A stretch of 64,000 nucleotides of DNA from Mycetocola saprophilus (GCF_000718085.1 NZ_JOEC01000005.1:1-64000); one strand, 5' to 3'. Positions 24,664 to 33,924 are shown, counted from the stretch's first letter. The notes: generated by a model from the letters alone, not told the origin. Numbers and translations are program-made.

Positions 24664-25833
24664 CTACGCAGCGACCACCCGCGTGACCGCCAGCACCTGC
24701 ACGCGCACCTCGGTGCCGATGGCCAGGGCTTCGCTGGCGGCGTGCTGGATGCGCAGGAGTGAACCGTCCGGCAGGGTGACGAGGGTGTGCCGGAAGGAGC
24801 CGAGGAATGAGGATTCGACCACGGTTGCGGAGACGCCGGAACCAGCGGCTGAACCCGCCGCGGCGTCGGCCACCGAACCCGTTACCGAACCGGCGGCAGC
24901 ACCCGCCACCAACCGCAGATTTTCAGGCCGTACGTACGCGACGAGCCCGCCCGCGGTTGCATCCGCCGCCGGCGCATGGCCCGCCGGAACCTCTGCCACC
25001 TGTCCCACTGGCACCTCCGCCACCGGCAGCACGCTGCCCAGGACGCGCACGGTGCCGTCGCCCAGGTTCTCGGCGGGGATGCGGTTGGTGACGCCCACGA
25101 ACTCGGCCACGAAGGCGCTGGCGGGGCGGAGGTAGAGGTCCTCGGGGGTGCCGACCTGCTCGATCCGGCCGTCCTTCATGACCGCGACCCGGTCGGCGAT
25201 CGAGAGCGCCTCCTCCTGGTCGTGGGTCACAAAGATTGTGGTGATGCCCAGGCGCAGCTGCAGCTGGCGGATCTCCTCGCGCAGCTGCACGCGCACCTTC
25301 GCATCCAGCGCCGACAGCGACTCATCCAGTAGCAGCACCTTCGGCCGCGTGACCAGCGCGCGGGCGAGGGCCACGCGCTGCTGCTGTCCACCGCTGAGCT
25401 CATGCGGGTAGCGGTCGGCCAGGTCGCCGAGGCCCACCAGATCAAGCCCCGCCTGCGCCGCCGTGCGCCGTGCGGCCTTCGGCTGGCGGCGGTTTCGCAG
25501 ACCATACTCGGTGTTTTCCAGCGCGGTCAGGTGCGGGAACAGCGAGTACGACTGGAACACCATGCCCAGGTCCCGCTTATTGGTGGGGACGCCGGTGATG
25601 TCCCCGTCATCGACCAGGATGCGACCCGAGGACGCGGCTTCCAGGCCCGCCAGCGCGCGCAGCGCCGTCGTCTTGCCCGAGCCCGAGGGTCCGAGCAGCG
25701 CGACAAACTCACCGGGTGCGATATCCAGCGAAAACTCATCCAGCGCCAGGGTGCTGCCAAACTTCAGCGACACCGCCTCGAAGGACACCGGGGTGCCCAC
25801 GATGCCGGGCAGAACGGGGGAGGAAGTGGTCAT
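24664..25833 (-). CDS. ABC transporter ATP-binding protein (PotA/FbpC type)
   Basis: A 389-aa ATPase. Walker A is GPSGSGKT (48-55), the signature LSGGQ (146-150), Walker B VLLLDES with Glu171, and the switch His204 in VTHDQEEAL. The C-terminal TOBE region carries two unusual low-complexity inserts: a PVAEVP/GQVAEVPAG repeat (about 270-296) and a Gly/Ala/Ser/Val stretch (about 311-334). It powers the two permeases and binding protein encoded upstream on the same strand, and is the last gene of that transporter operon. Confidence 0.93.
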   Translation of the reverse strand: MTTSSPVLPGIVGTPVSFEAVSLKFGSTLALDEFSLDIAPGEFVALLGPSGSGKTTALRALAGLEAASSGRILVDDGDITGVPTNKRDLGMVFQSYSLFPHLTALENTEYGLRNRRQPKAARRTAAQAGLDLVGLGDLADRYPHELSGGQQQRVALARALVTRPKVLLLDESLSALDAKVRVQLREEIRQLQLRLGITTIFVTHDQEEALSIADRVAVMKDGRIEQVGTPEDLYLRPASAFVAEFVGVTNRIPAENLGDGTVRVLGSVLPVAEVPVGQVAEVPAGHAPAADATAGGLVAYVRPENLRLVAGAAAGSVTGSVADAAAGSAAGSGVSATVVESSFLGSFRHTLVTLPDGSLLRIQHAASEALAIGTEVRVQVLAVTRVVAA

Positions 25834-25918
25834 CGGGTGCCTCGCAGGGGAGTGATCGGGAAGAAGAAACGGGGTTCGGGGAGCTGACCCGGCCTGGGAG
25901 CCCCCGTGCGAGCGGTCA

Positions 25919-26755
25919 CTACACGACCTTCGAGGGAGAGCGCCGCCGAGCCCGGCGCACGCCCACGCGGCCCAGGCCGCTGACGGCCAGGAGCAGGAGG
26001 AACACCGCGATCAGCGAAACCAGCGAGATCGCCACCGACACAAACGGGTTCTGCCAGTTGATGATGTTCAGCGCGGTCTGCAGGTTGGTGCGGTTCAGCA
26101 GCGAGGCGAGCGTGAACTCACCTAAGACCACGGCCACGGTGATCAGCACCGCCGCCGAAATCCCGCCGCGCAGGTTCGGCACGGCCACGCGCCGGAGGAA
26201 TCCGAACCAGGAATCCCCGAGGGTGCGTCCGGCCTCGCTGAGCACCCGGATGCCGATCGCGTCGAGGTTCGACTTGATTGCCCGGTGTGCAAACGGCAGC
26301 ACGATGATCCCGTAGGCAAAGCCCAGGGACCACACATCCGTTCCCACGATCCGGCCGATGAACTGGTACACGGGCACGTATCCCACCACCAGCACGATCG
26401 CCGGCAGCGAGAGCGGAATCAGGCAGATAAACTCCATCACCCGTGACAGTCGGGGGAATTCGACCTCGACATAGACCATCGTGGGTACCAGGATCAGCAG
26501 CACCACCGCGACCGCGAAGGCCGAGAGTAGCAGCGAGTTGCCGATCCCGGTCCAGACCACCTCATAGGTGCTCGCGGCGTCCGGGGCGAACAGGCCCGCC
26601 CAGTTGTCCAGCGTGTGACCGCCGGTCTTGGGATCACGCAGCGTGAACTCCACCATCGAGGCGATCGGCACCGCAAACAGCGCCCCGATCACGGCCAGGA
26701 TGATGATCCGGGTGGCCCGGGCGGGGGCCAGCGGATGACGAACCTTCGCACTCAT
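25919..26755 (-). CDS. ABC transporter permease (PotC/PhnV type)
   Basis: A 278-aa permease with six hydrophobic segments. The EAA loop is seen in LSEAGRTLGDSWFGFLRRVA. The ATG at 26755 overlaps the upstream permease stop by 4 bp and gives a normal start (MSAKVRHPL). The family imports polyamines, iron or phosphonate-type solutes. Context here suggests an amino-acid-derived compound (inference). Confidence 0.9.
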   Translation of the reverse strand: MSAKVRHPLAPARATRIIILAVIGALFAVPIASMVEFTLRDPKTGGHTLDNWAGLFAPDAASTYEVVWTGIGNSLLLSAFAVAVVLLILVPTMVYVEVEFPRLSRVMEFICLIPLSLPAIVLVVGYVPVYQFIGRIVGTDVWSLGFAYGIIVLPFAHRAIKSNLDAIGIRVLSEAGRTLGDSWFGFLRRVAVPNLRGGISAAVLITVAVVLGEFTLASLLNRTNLQTALNIINWQNPFVSVAISLVSLIAVFLLLLAVSGLGRVGVRRARRRSPSKVV

Positions 26756-27774
26756 ACTCGCCACCTCGCCGCCCGCTTTTGCACCAGCGCATACAGCGCC
26801 ATCGCCACGGACATAATGACCATCATCGCCAGGGCGAGCACCCCGGCGACGTTCTCCCGGCCCAGCACGGTTTCGCTGCTGAGCGCGAGACGGATCTGGA
26901 GCGGCACGATCGGGGAGGCCTGGTTGATCAGCGCGGCCGCGGTCGAATAGGCCGAGAAGCCGTTGGTGAACAGCAGCAGGAAGCTTCCGACAAACGAGGG
27001 CAGTAGCAGCGGGAATCCGATCCGGGTCCAGAAGGTCAGCCGGGTGCCGCCGAGGGTCAGGTTCGCCTCGGCCCACTGCACCCTGAGGGTCTTCATCGCG
27101 GGGAGGAACACGATCACCATCAGCGGAACCTGGAAGTAGAGGTAGGGCAGGATCAGCCCGGGCAGCTCGTACAGCCAGACGCCGTTTTTATAGATGTCGA
27201 TGCCCAGCTCGCCGCGCAGGAACACGGTGATCGCGCCCTGGATACCGATCGTCGCGATGAACGCGAAGGCCAGCATCACACCGCCAAACTGGGCGAGGAC
27301 GCTGGAAATGGAGGTCACGATGCGCGAGAGCAGCCGGTTCTCGTCCAGGCCCATCATCGCGAAGCACACCAGGGCGCCGATGATCGCGCCGAGCAGGGAG
27401 GTCAGCGCAGCCAGCCACAGTGAGCTGCCGATCGTGCGCAGGATGGTGGGATCGGTCAGGGCCGAGAGGTTGTCGAGGGTGAGGTTGCCGTCGCCGTCCT
27501 GGAAGCCGCTGACCAGGGCGATGATCGTGGGGATCGCCAGGAACAGCAGCACGTAGACGGTGAAGGGGAGCAGGCCCACGCCGCGGCCGGCCGCCAACGC
27601 GATGCGGCCGCGGGGACGACCGCGGCGCACGGGCGCGGAGCCGGATCGGGAGGATGTCGGCGAGGCCACCACGCCGGACGACGTGTCCCGAGGCTCGGTC
27701 CGCGCCGCCTCCCGGGAGCCCGAACGCCGGGTACCGGAGGATCCGGTACCCGGCGGGGTAATAAATGAGGTCAC
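26752..27774 (-). CDS. ABC transporter permease (PotB/PhnU type)
   Basis: A permease of about 340 aa. A long basic, low-complexity cytoplasmic N-terminus (about 60 residues) precedes six hydrophobic segments. GTG 27774, 4 bp after the binding-protein stop, is taken as start. An alternative start at 27810 would overlap that gene by 32 bp. It is coupled to the next permease by a 4-bp overlap. Confidence 0.87.
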   Translation of the reverse strand: MTSFITPPGTGSSGTRRSGSREAARTEPRDTSSGVVASPTSSRSGSAPVRRGRPRGRIALAAGRGVGLLPFTVYVLLFLAIPTIIALVSGFQDGDGNLTLDNLSALTDPTILRTIGSSLWLAALTSLLGAIIGALVCFAMMGLDENRLLSRIVTSISSVLAQFGGVMLAFAFIATIGIQGAITVFLRGELGIDIYKNGVWLYELPGLILPYLYFQVPLMVIVFLPAMKTLRVQWAEANLTLGGTRLTFWTRIGFPLLLPSFVGSFLLLFTNGFSAYSTAAALINQASPIVPLQIRLALSSETVLGRENVAGVLALAMMVIMSVAMALYALVQKRAARWRV

Positions 27775-27778
27775 GGAC

Positions 27779-28900
27779 TTAGCCGACCGCGGGTGCCCAG
27801 TTGGTCGCAACCAGCTCGCCAGCCTTCTTGGACTGCTCGATGGTCGGGATCACATACTTGGCCGGGGCGGCGGGCAGACCCGCGAGGGCCGCCTTGTCCA
27901 CGGTGCCGGCCTTGACCAGGGCGGCCTCGATCGGGCTGCGGGCACCGCTCTTGATCCACTGGTTCTGCTGGTCGGCCTGGTACAGGAACTCCTGCCAGAG
28001 GCGCGCGGCCGCGGGGTGCGGGGCGTCCTTGTTGATGGCCTGGTAGAGGAAGCTGCCGTAGCCGGTGCCCTCGGGGATGGTGACCTTCCATGTGGGCAGG
28101 TCACGGCCGTAGGCCACGTTGGAGTAGTCGTAGGAGATGATCAGCTTGGTCTCGCCGGACACCACGGTCGCCGAGCTCGGCTGCACGCTGATCAGGTTGC
28201 CCGCCTTGTTGAGCTTGCCGAAGAAGTCGATCCCGGGCTGGAAGTTGTCCAGGGTGCCACCCTCCTGCAGGGTGGCCAGGCCGACGGCCGCAAGACCCGG
28301 AGCGTTCTTGGTCGGGTCGCCGGAGATGGCAAGGCCCTTATAGTCGGATCCCAGCAGATCGTTGAAGGTCTTGGGCTCGGGAACCTTAGCCGAGTCATAC
28401 CCGATCGAGAGGAATCCGCCCTCACCGGCGATGAAGTGACCGTCGGCATCCTTGAGGCTCGGGTCCACCTCGTCCCACGCCTGGTTGCGGTACACGGCGA
28501 GGTACTTCTCGCTGCTGTTGGCGATGGTGTCACCGATGTTGAACACGTCGGGGGCGGTGTCGAGGCCCTTATTGTTCTTGGCGGCGGCGATCTCGTCGGC
28601 GCTAGAACCGTTGGGCTGCAGCTCGTTGACCTTAATGCCGTACTTCTTGCTGAACGCGTCGATGATGTTGCCGTAGTTGGCCCAGTCACGAGGCAGCGCG
28701 ATGACGTTGAGCTTGCCCTCGGCCTTGGCCGCGGCGGCCAGCTCATCGAGGGTGCCGAAGTCCTTGAGGCTCTCGGCCTTGGAAGCCTTGGCGCTCGCCG
28801 CATTATCGGATGAAGAGGCGCTGGCCGAGCAACCGGCAAGACCGAGGCCGGCTACGGTGAGCAGCGCGATTGCGCTCACCAAACGAATCGAACGAGACAT
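27779..28900 (-). CDS. ABC transporter substrate-binding lipoprotein (PotD-like)
   Basis: A 373-aa family-1/PotD-type binding protein. The signal peptide ends in LAGC with acylated Cys24. The segment LPRDWANYGNIIDAFSKKYGIKV is typical of the iron/putrescine/aminoethylphosphonate binding group. It heads the transporter operon and follows the D-aminoacylase gene by 176 bp. A terminator hairpin and a long inverted repeat lie in that gap. The ligand is unknown. Confidence 0.9.
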   Translation of the reverse strand: MSRSIRLVSAIALLTVAGLGLAGCSASASSSDNAASAKASKAESLKDFGTLDELAAAAKAEGKLNVIALPRDWANYGNIIDAFSKKYGIKVNELQPNGSSADEIAAAKNNKGLDTAPDVFNIGDTIANSSEKYLAVYRNQAWDEVDPSLKDADGHFIAGEGGFLSIGYDSAKVPEPKTFNDLLGSDYKGLAISGDPTKNAPGLAAVGLATLQEGGTLDNFQPGIDFFGKLNKAGNLISVQPSSATVVSGETKLIISYDYSNVAYGRDLPTWKVTIPEGTGYGSFLYQAINKDAPHPAAARLWQEFLYQADQQNQWIKSGARSPIEAALVKAGTVDKAALAGLPAAPAKYVIPTIEQSKKAGELVATNWAPAVG

Positions 28901-28944
28901 GGGTGTTTCCTCCGGGGGAAAAGGAGTGGGGCGTGGGGATCGCC

Positions 28945-28984
28945 AAAAATGAGGGAAGGGAATCTCTCATCGTCATCTTCCCTC
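28945..28984 (-). terminator. Minus-strand terminator between D-aminoacylase and transporter genes
   Basis: Read on the minus strand, GAGGGAAG...CTTCCCTC forms an 8-bp stem followed by ATTTTTGG. It would end the deaminase/aminoacylase transcript or attenuate read-through into the transporter genes. Confidence 0.55.
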
Positions 28985-29020
28985 CCGTTTGGGGGACGCC
29001 GCAAAGCGTGATGACACGGT

Positions 29021-29054
29021 GCGTAACACGAGTGATTTCTTGCCCGTGTTACGC
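29021..29054. promoter_or_regulatory. Long inverted repeat upstream of the transporter operon
   Basis: GCGTAACACG (29021-29030) and CGTGTTACGC (29045-29054) are perfect 10-bp arms separated by 14 bp. The arm centres are about 24 bp apart. GTAAC half-sites are reminiscent of GlnR-type boxes, but the second GAAAC half-box is poor. Related GTAACAC sites occur in the 47726-48021 intergenic region. Confidence 0.45.
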
Positions 29055-29076
29055 CGATCCTGACACCGGTTCGCGG

Positions 29077-30738
29077 CTAGCGGGTGCCGTCCCAGGCCGG
29101 GCCACGCAGCGCCCGTCCGGGCAGTGCCTCGGTGCGCTCGCCCTCGGCGATGACCGGGACCCCGGCCACAAACACCCAGGAGATTCCGGCGGCCTGCTGA
29201 CGGGGCTGGGCGAAGGTGGCCCGGTCGGCGATGGTGTCGGGATCGAAGACCACCAGGTCGGCCACCGCGCCCTCACGCAGGACACCGCGGTCATTCAGGC
29301 CGAGGACCGCGGCCGGACGCGAGGTGAAGTGGGCAACCGCATCCTCGAGGCTCAGCACACCCTCGTCACGGACATAGTGGCCGAGGAAACGGGGGAAGGT
29401 ACCCCAGCCGCGCGGGTGCGGCTTGTCGCCGATCAGGATGCCGTCGCTCCCGCCGGTGTGCAGCGGGTGGTTCATCATCGTGCGTACGTTGGCCTCATCG
29501 CCCACGTGCTGCAGAATGCTGGTGGCCAACTCATCCTGCTGCAGGAGCGCGAAAAAGACGCCGGTGGGATCATCGGTGGGCCACTCGGCGGCGATCTCCG
29601 GAGACACCAGCGAGCGGGTTCCCCCGCGCACGCTCTCCGCCAGCCGCTGGATGGTCGAGCCGACGATGCCGGTGAGCGCGGGGTTGGCCACGCCGGCGAT
29701 CTCGATCGTGGACCAGTCGGTCACCACCCCGTGGCAGCCGTCGGCTCCGGTGACCTCCAGCTCGTGTCGGATCCGCTCCCGCGTCGCGGGATCCCGCAGC
29801 CGGGCCAGGGTCTGATCGGGACCGCCCGCCGCCGCCCAGCCGGGAAGCAGCGCCGAAAGGGTCGTGGATCCCGGCAGGTAGGGGTAGGTGTCAAACGAAA
29901 TGCGTATCCCGTCGGCGGCGGCCGCATCGATCAGCGCCACCAGCTCGTGTGCGCGCCCGGCGTTCACCCCGAAGTTCATCGTCGCGTGGGTCAGGTGCAG
30001 GGCGACGCCCGAGCGCCGGGCCACCTCCACCATCTCCGCATAGGCCTCAAGCGCGCCGCGGCCGTAGGAACGCTGGTGCGGTGCATAGATGCCGTCGTGC
30101 GCGGCGACCACCCGGCAGAGCTCAACCAGTTCATCCGTGTCGGCAAACATCCCGGGGACGTAGGTCAGTCCCGAGGACATTCCAAACGCGCCCTGACGCA
30201 GCCCGGCCTCCACCAGGTCCCGCATCGCGGCGATATCGGCGGGGCTCGCGGGCCGGTCCTCGGTCCCGATGACCGCCATCCGGAGATTGCCCTGCGGCAC
30301 CAGATAGGCCACGTTGAGCGCCGCCCCGCGGTCGATGAGGTCCAGGTATTCGCCGACGCTGCGCCAGTCGAAATTGATGCCCGCGGGCTCGCCGTTCCAG
30401 CCGCCGATCTGCCGACGCAGGATCGCCATGGTCGCGTCGGTCGTGGGCGCGTAGGAGAGCCCGTCCTGCCCGAGCACCTCGGTGGTGATGCCCTGGGAGA
30501 CCTTGGCGAGGTGATCGTGATCGTGCAGGACCGCGAGATCCGAGTGCGCGTGCATGTCGATAAACCCGGGCGCGACCACCCGCCCGGCCACGTCGATTTC
30601 CAGGTGGGGTCCGGGCGGGATCGTGATCCACTCGCCCAGCGCGGCGATCCTGCCCTCGATGATCAACACGTCGCCGGGCCGGCTCGGGGCCCCGGTGCCG
30701 TCGATGATGCGGGCGTGGCGCAGCAGGATGGTCTGCAT
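29077..30738 (-). CDS. N-acyl-D-amino-acid deacylase (D-aminoacylase family)
   Basis: A 553-aa amidohydrolase-superfamily protein. The N-terminal beta cap is followed by the metal motif DMHAHSD (His63, His65) and LHLTHATMNFG. Later landmarks are the Asp-bearing region near GSDGILIGDKPHPRGWGTFPRF and the C-terminal cap VLREGAVADLVVFDPD. It hydrolyses N-acyl-D-amino acids to D-amino acids, or acts as a related D-glutamate deacylase. ATG 30738 lies 8 bp after the stop of the deaminase gene, so the two are an operon. Confidence 0.9.
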   Translation of the reverse strand: MQTILLRHARIIDGTGAPSRPGDVLIIEGRIAALGEWITIPPGPHLEIDVAGRVVAPGFIDMHAHSDLAVLHDHDHLAKVSQGITTEVLGQDGLSYAPTTDATMAILRRQIGGWNGEPAGINFDWRSVGEYLDLIDRGAALNVAYLVPQGNLRMAVIGTEDRPASPADIAAMRDLVEAGLRQGAFGMSSGLTYVPGMFADTDELVELCRVVAAHDGIYAPHQRSYGRGALEAYAEMVEVARRSGVALHLTHATMNFGVNAGRAHELVALIDAAAADGIRISFDTYPYLPGSTTLSALLPGWAAAGGPDQTLARLRDPATRERIRHELEVTGADGCHGVVTDWSTIEIAGVANPALTGIVGSTIQRLAESVRGGTRSLVSPEIAAEWPTDDPTGVFFALLQQDELATSILQHVGDEANVRTMMNHPLHTGGSDGILIGDKPHPRGWGTFPRFLGHYVRDEGVLSLEDAVAHFTSRPAAVLGLNDRGVLREGAVADLVVFDPDTIADRATFAQPRQQAAGISWVFVAGVPVIAEGERTEALPGRALRGPAWDGTR

Positions 30739-30746
30739 CGTCGCGC

Positions 30747-32126
30747 CTAGCCGAACTCGGTGTAGAGCACGTCGGTCGCCACCGGGCGTTCGGCGCGCAC
30801 ATCGTCGATCACGATCAGCGCCCGCCACTTATCGAAGGTGGTGCAGGGGTGGGACAGGCCCAGGCGGACCACGTCGCCCACCTGGAGCGTGCTGTCCTCG
30901 GGGAGGGCGAGGAAGGTGTGCTGATCATTCATCGCGGTGACGCTCGCGCCGGGCAGCTCGTCCAGGGTTTCCTGGCCGAATCGGCGCACTCCCTGAACCT
31001 CGGGCAGACCCTCGTCGAAGGGGAGGTCGCGCTTGCCACCGTCGAGCAGGGCGATCCCAGGTTCGGGACGCGAGACCACGGTGGCCCAGCCGTGAATGGC
31101 CGAGCGGAAATTCTCCGCACCGGACCGTCCGAGCGGCGTGATTCCACGGTAGAAACCGTCATCGTGAGAGATATATGCCCCGGAACGCATAAGTACTTCG
31201 CGCCCCTTAGTCGGGGCGTGACGCGGGGAGAGAACTTCGGCCACCACGTCGAAGTAGGCGCTGCCGCCGGCGGTCACGATGGCGGATTCGATCCGTGGAT
31301 CGTAGGTGTCGCGCAGGGCATCGTCGAGGTCCGCGAGCCGGTTGAGATAGCCGCGGATAATCGCCAGCGAAGCTTCATCGCCGTGGTGGGCTAGCGCGCC
31401 CTCGTAGCCGGCAACACCGGCCAGGGCGAGGACCTGAGAGGCACCGATTGCGGCGGCGATCGCGATCGCCTCCTCGTGTGTGCGGGCACCGGTGCGCCCG
31501 CCGTGCTGGCCGAGTTCCACCAGGACCTCGAGCGGGCGTACAGTCCCGGAGGCCGCGGCCTTGACCCTGCCGGCCTCGGTTCCGCGGGTAGCGCTCTCGG
31601 GGGTCCCGCGCGCGACCGTCCCGGTGCCGGAGGTTTCCGCCTCCTCGCGCAGCACCGCATCCATGATCTCCACCGCGCGCAGCGAATCGGCCCACACCAC
31701 AATCCGGGTGTCGGTGTCGCGTAGCGCGGCGGCCACCAGGCGCAGAAAGGCGGGCTGGACGAGCGCGTTCGCCAGCATGATCCGGGGGATCCGCCAGCCC
31801 AGCGCGACACTCAGCTGCCAGGGGGTGGCCACGGTGATGCCCCACGCCCCGGCGTCGAGCTGCCGTTGCCAGAGCACCCGGTTCATGGTCGTCTTGCCGT
31901 GCGGGGCGAGGGCCACGCCGGCACGCTCACACCAGGCGCGCATGGTTTCGATGTTGTGGGCGATTGCCGACTCATCCACGGTCACCAGGGGGGTGGTGAG
32001 GTCGCTCAGCGCGGGGCGCCGAGCCCGCAAATCGTCGGGGGTGATCCCGCCCGGCACCGGGGGAAAAGCCTTGAGTGGGCCTGAAAAAATCGGACTCGTC
32101 GCCGAGTCGGTCGTGCCCAACATCAA
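30747..32126 (-). CDS. PLP-dependent D-amino-acid deaminase (D-serine dehydratase-like / alanine-racemase fold)
   Basis: A 459-aa fold-type III PLP enzyme. PLP lysine is Lys78 in ALAPHGKTTM. The metal-binding pair His426/Cys428 is in LSHPCTTFDKW, the hallmark of DSD1-type D-serine dehydratase and D-threonine aldolase relatives. It should convert a D-amino acid to 2-oxoacid and ammonia. Residues about 163-196 are a low-complexity Thr/Gly/Ala/Glu insert that splits the barrel. It lies upstream of the D-aminoacylase and divergent from ridA. Confidence 0.88.
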   Translation of the reverse strand: MMLGTTDSATSPIFSGPLKAFPPVPGGITPDDLRARRPALSDLTTPLVTVDESAIAHNIETMRAWCERAGVALAPHGKTTMNRVLWQRQLDAGAWGITVATPWQLSVALGWRIPRIMLANALVQPAFLRLVAAALRDTDTRIVVWADSLRAVEIMDAVLREEAETSGTGTVARGTPESATRGTEAGRVKAAASGTVRPLEVLVELGQHGGRTGARTHEEAIAIAAAIGASQVLALAGVAGYEGALAHHGDEASLAIIRGYLNRLADLDDALRDTYDPRIESAIVTAGGSAYFDVVAEVLSPRHAPTKGREVLMRSGAYISHDDGFYRGITPLGRSGAENFRSAIHGWATVVSRPEPGIALLDGGKRDLPFDEGLPEVQGVRRFGQETLDELPGASVTAMNDQHTFLALPEDSTLQVGDVVRLGLSHPCTTFDKWRALIVIDDVRAERPVATDVLYTEFG

Positions 32127-32258
32127 AACCCCTGACTAGTCGTGAGGGCGGCGTCGCCCTCGGCAGTGTGGATGCGCTCTTGGTTGCGTCCGTCGCTAGG
32201 TACGTTCTAGCATCGGGGACCAGACACCGTCAACAGGTTGCCGTCCCGAAAGGACCCC

Positions 32259-32675
32259 ATGTCACAACGTATCGCCATCTCCACCACCGACGCGCCCGCA
32301 CCGGCGCACACCTTCTCTCAGGGCGTGCGGAAGGGGCCGTTTGTGCAGGTGTCGGGCCAGGGTCCGGTTCATCCCGAGACCAATGAGTACCTGTTCCCCG
32401 GCGACGTTGCCGCTCAGACCACCCGCACCCTGCAGAACGTCGAGGCGATCCTCGCCGCCGCCGGTGCCACCTTCGATGACGTCATGATGCTGCGGGTCTA
32501 CCTCACCAAGCGCGAGGACTTCTCGATCATGAACGATGCCTACGGCGAATTCGTTTCGGCTCGCGTGACCTCGGGCGTCCTGCCCGCGCGCACCACCGTG
32601 TTCACTGGGCTGCCGCGCGAGGAGATGCTGGTGGAGATCGACGCCATCGCGCTGACCGACGCCCCCGCCGTCTAG
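32259..32675 (+). CDS. RidA-family enamine/imine deaminase
   Basis: A 138-aa Rid protein. Its conserved substrate Arg is in LPARTTVFTGLPREEM, with GDVAAQTTRTLQNVEAIL in the middle. ATG 32259 has GAAAGGA upstream. RidA removes reactive 2-aminoacrylate-type intermediates made by PLP dehydratases. Its placement divergent from a D-serine-dehydratase-like gene fits that job exactly. Confidence 0.93.
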   Translation: MSQRIAISTTDAPAPAHTFSQGVRKGPFVQVSGQGPVHPETNEYLFPGDVAAQTTRTLQNVEAILAAAGATFDDVMMLRVYLTKREDFSIMNDAYGEFVSARVTSGVLPARTTVFTGLPREEMLVEIDAIALTDAPAV

Positions 32676-32730
32676 CACGGGGCCGAATACGGAACCGCCG
32701 AGCCCGACCGGGATCGGCACCCCAAACCTC

Positions 32731-32769
32731 GGGGCCGGATGTTGCACTCGCGACATCCGGCCCCGTTTT
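32731..32769 (+). terminator. Terminator after ridA
   Basis: A 12-bp perfect stem GGGGCCGGATGT / ACATCCGGCCCC followed by GTTTTG. Confidence 0.85.
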
Positions 32770-32793
32770 GTTTGTGGTCGCAGCGGAACACCC

Positions 32794-32832
32794 TGTACCC
32801 AAGAGGTATTAGGAGGTATGGTTAGGTACTAG
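32794..32832. promoter_or_regulatory. Three phased GGTA half-sites before the SIS/kinase operon
   Basis: GGTATT (32805), GGTATG (32815) and GGTACT (32825) recur at exactly 10-bp spacing, preceded by GTACC (32795). The pattern AAGA-GGTATT...GGTAT...GTAC also occurs in reverse at 35901-35932 and at 44879-44905. I infer a shared operator for the UTRA-type GntR regulator encoded at 35046. Confidence 0.6.
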
Positions 32833-32907
32833 ATTGTCTTAGGGCGGGATTCCGTCATCGTTTTGAGTCTTCGCCCCCGCGGCGAAGCGCCACAGAAAAG
32901 GAGCACC

Positions 32908-33924
32908 GTGGACGGTTACATTACGTTCGCCGCCGCCACCGCGGACCAGGCCCAGGAGCTCACGGCGCTGGTGCCGCGACTGCGCGCGCACTTCGAGCGT
33001 CTCGCCCAGGCCGGAAACCTGCGGGGGCGCGGTCCCGTGCTGATGGGCATCGGCGCCAGCTACGCCGCCGCGGCCGCCGCCGTCTGGCACCTGCGTAAGC
33101 GCGGCATCGAGGCGGCCAGGCTCGACCCGGGCGAGAGCCCGATGCCGATCGTGGTGGGCGAGAGCCCGGTCTTTGCGATCTCGCAGAGTGGACGCAGCAC
33201 CGAAACCCTGGCCGCGCTGGAGAGCGTGGTGCCCGAGCGCCGATTTGGCATCGTCAACGTGACCCCCTCGCCGCTGAGTGCGCTGGCCACCGACACCATC
33301 GACCTCGGCAGCATCGACGATAGCTACGCCTCCACGATCGGCTACACCGCGACCGTGAGCGCGCTGGGCATGCTCGCCGAGGCCTGGGACGGGGGCGATA
33401 TCGCCGCCGACTGGGACACCCTGGGAGCCCGCTTCGCCGCCGCCGAACGTGACCTGGCCCCCGCCATCACCGCCGCTGCGGCGCTCTTCGAGAACGCCCC
33501 CAGTGCCGACTTCGTAGGGTCGGCGACCTCGGTCGGCTCCGCCGAGGCCGGTGCGCTACTCTTCCGTGAGGTTGCGCGCATCCCCTCCACCGCGATGAGT
33601 ACGCGCCAGTACCTGCACGGCGCGATGGAGTCCGCGGGTGCCGGCGTGCACGTGCTGTTTGGGACCGCGCGTGAGCGCAAGGCCGCGCGCATGCTCGCGG
33701 GTGCCGGACACCCGGTCATCCTGATCTCCGATGATGGGAGCGATCCGCTGCCCCTGGTCACCACGATCGTGATCCCCACCCTCAGCGACACCCAGCGCGG
33801 CGTGATCGAGGCCCTGGTGATGCAGCAGCTGGTGCGCGAGGTTGCCGAAAACCGCGGCATCGCGATCGAGGAGTTTGTCTTCGAAAACGACGACACCAAG
33901 GCCCCCTCGCAGGTGGGCGCGTGA
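32908..33924 (+). CDS. Two-domain SIS protein (NagB-II/AgaS-like sugar-phosphate deaminase/isomerase)
   Basis: A 338-aa protein with tandem SIS domains like the isomerase half of GlmS but without the glutaminase domain. SIS-1 includes VLMGIGASYAAAAAAV and FAISQSGRSTETL. SIS-2 includes EAGALLFREVARIPSTAM and the GlmS-like STRQYLHGAMES. Such stand-alone proteins act as glucosamine-6-phosphate deaminase (NagB-II) or related ketose/aldose enzymes. The GTG at 32908 with AAAGGAG upstream is the start. It is coupled by 4 bp to the kinase gene, supporting amino-sugar-6-phosphate metabolism. Confidence 0.85.
   Translation: MDGYITFAAATADQAQELTALVPRLRAHFERLAQAGNLRGRGPVLMGIGASYAAAAAAVWHLRKRGIEAARLDPGESPMPIVVGESPVFAISQSGRSTETLAALESVVPERRFGIVNVTPSPLSALATDTIDLGSIDDSYASTIGYTATVSALGMLAEAWDGGDIAADWDTLGARFAAAERDLAPAITAAAALFENAPSADFVGSATSVGSAEAGALLFREVARIPSTAMSTRQYLHGAMESAGAGVHVLFGTARERKAARMLAGAGHPVILISDDGSDPLPLVTTIVIPTLSDTQRGVIEALVMQQLVREVAENRGIAIEEFVFENDDTKAPSQVGA

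Noticed and set aside
29021..29054. A definite GlnR box
   Set aside because: GTAAC half-sites fit, but the second half-box expected 6 bp later is poor, so it is recorded only as an unidentified inverted repeat.
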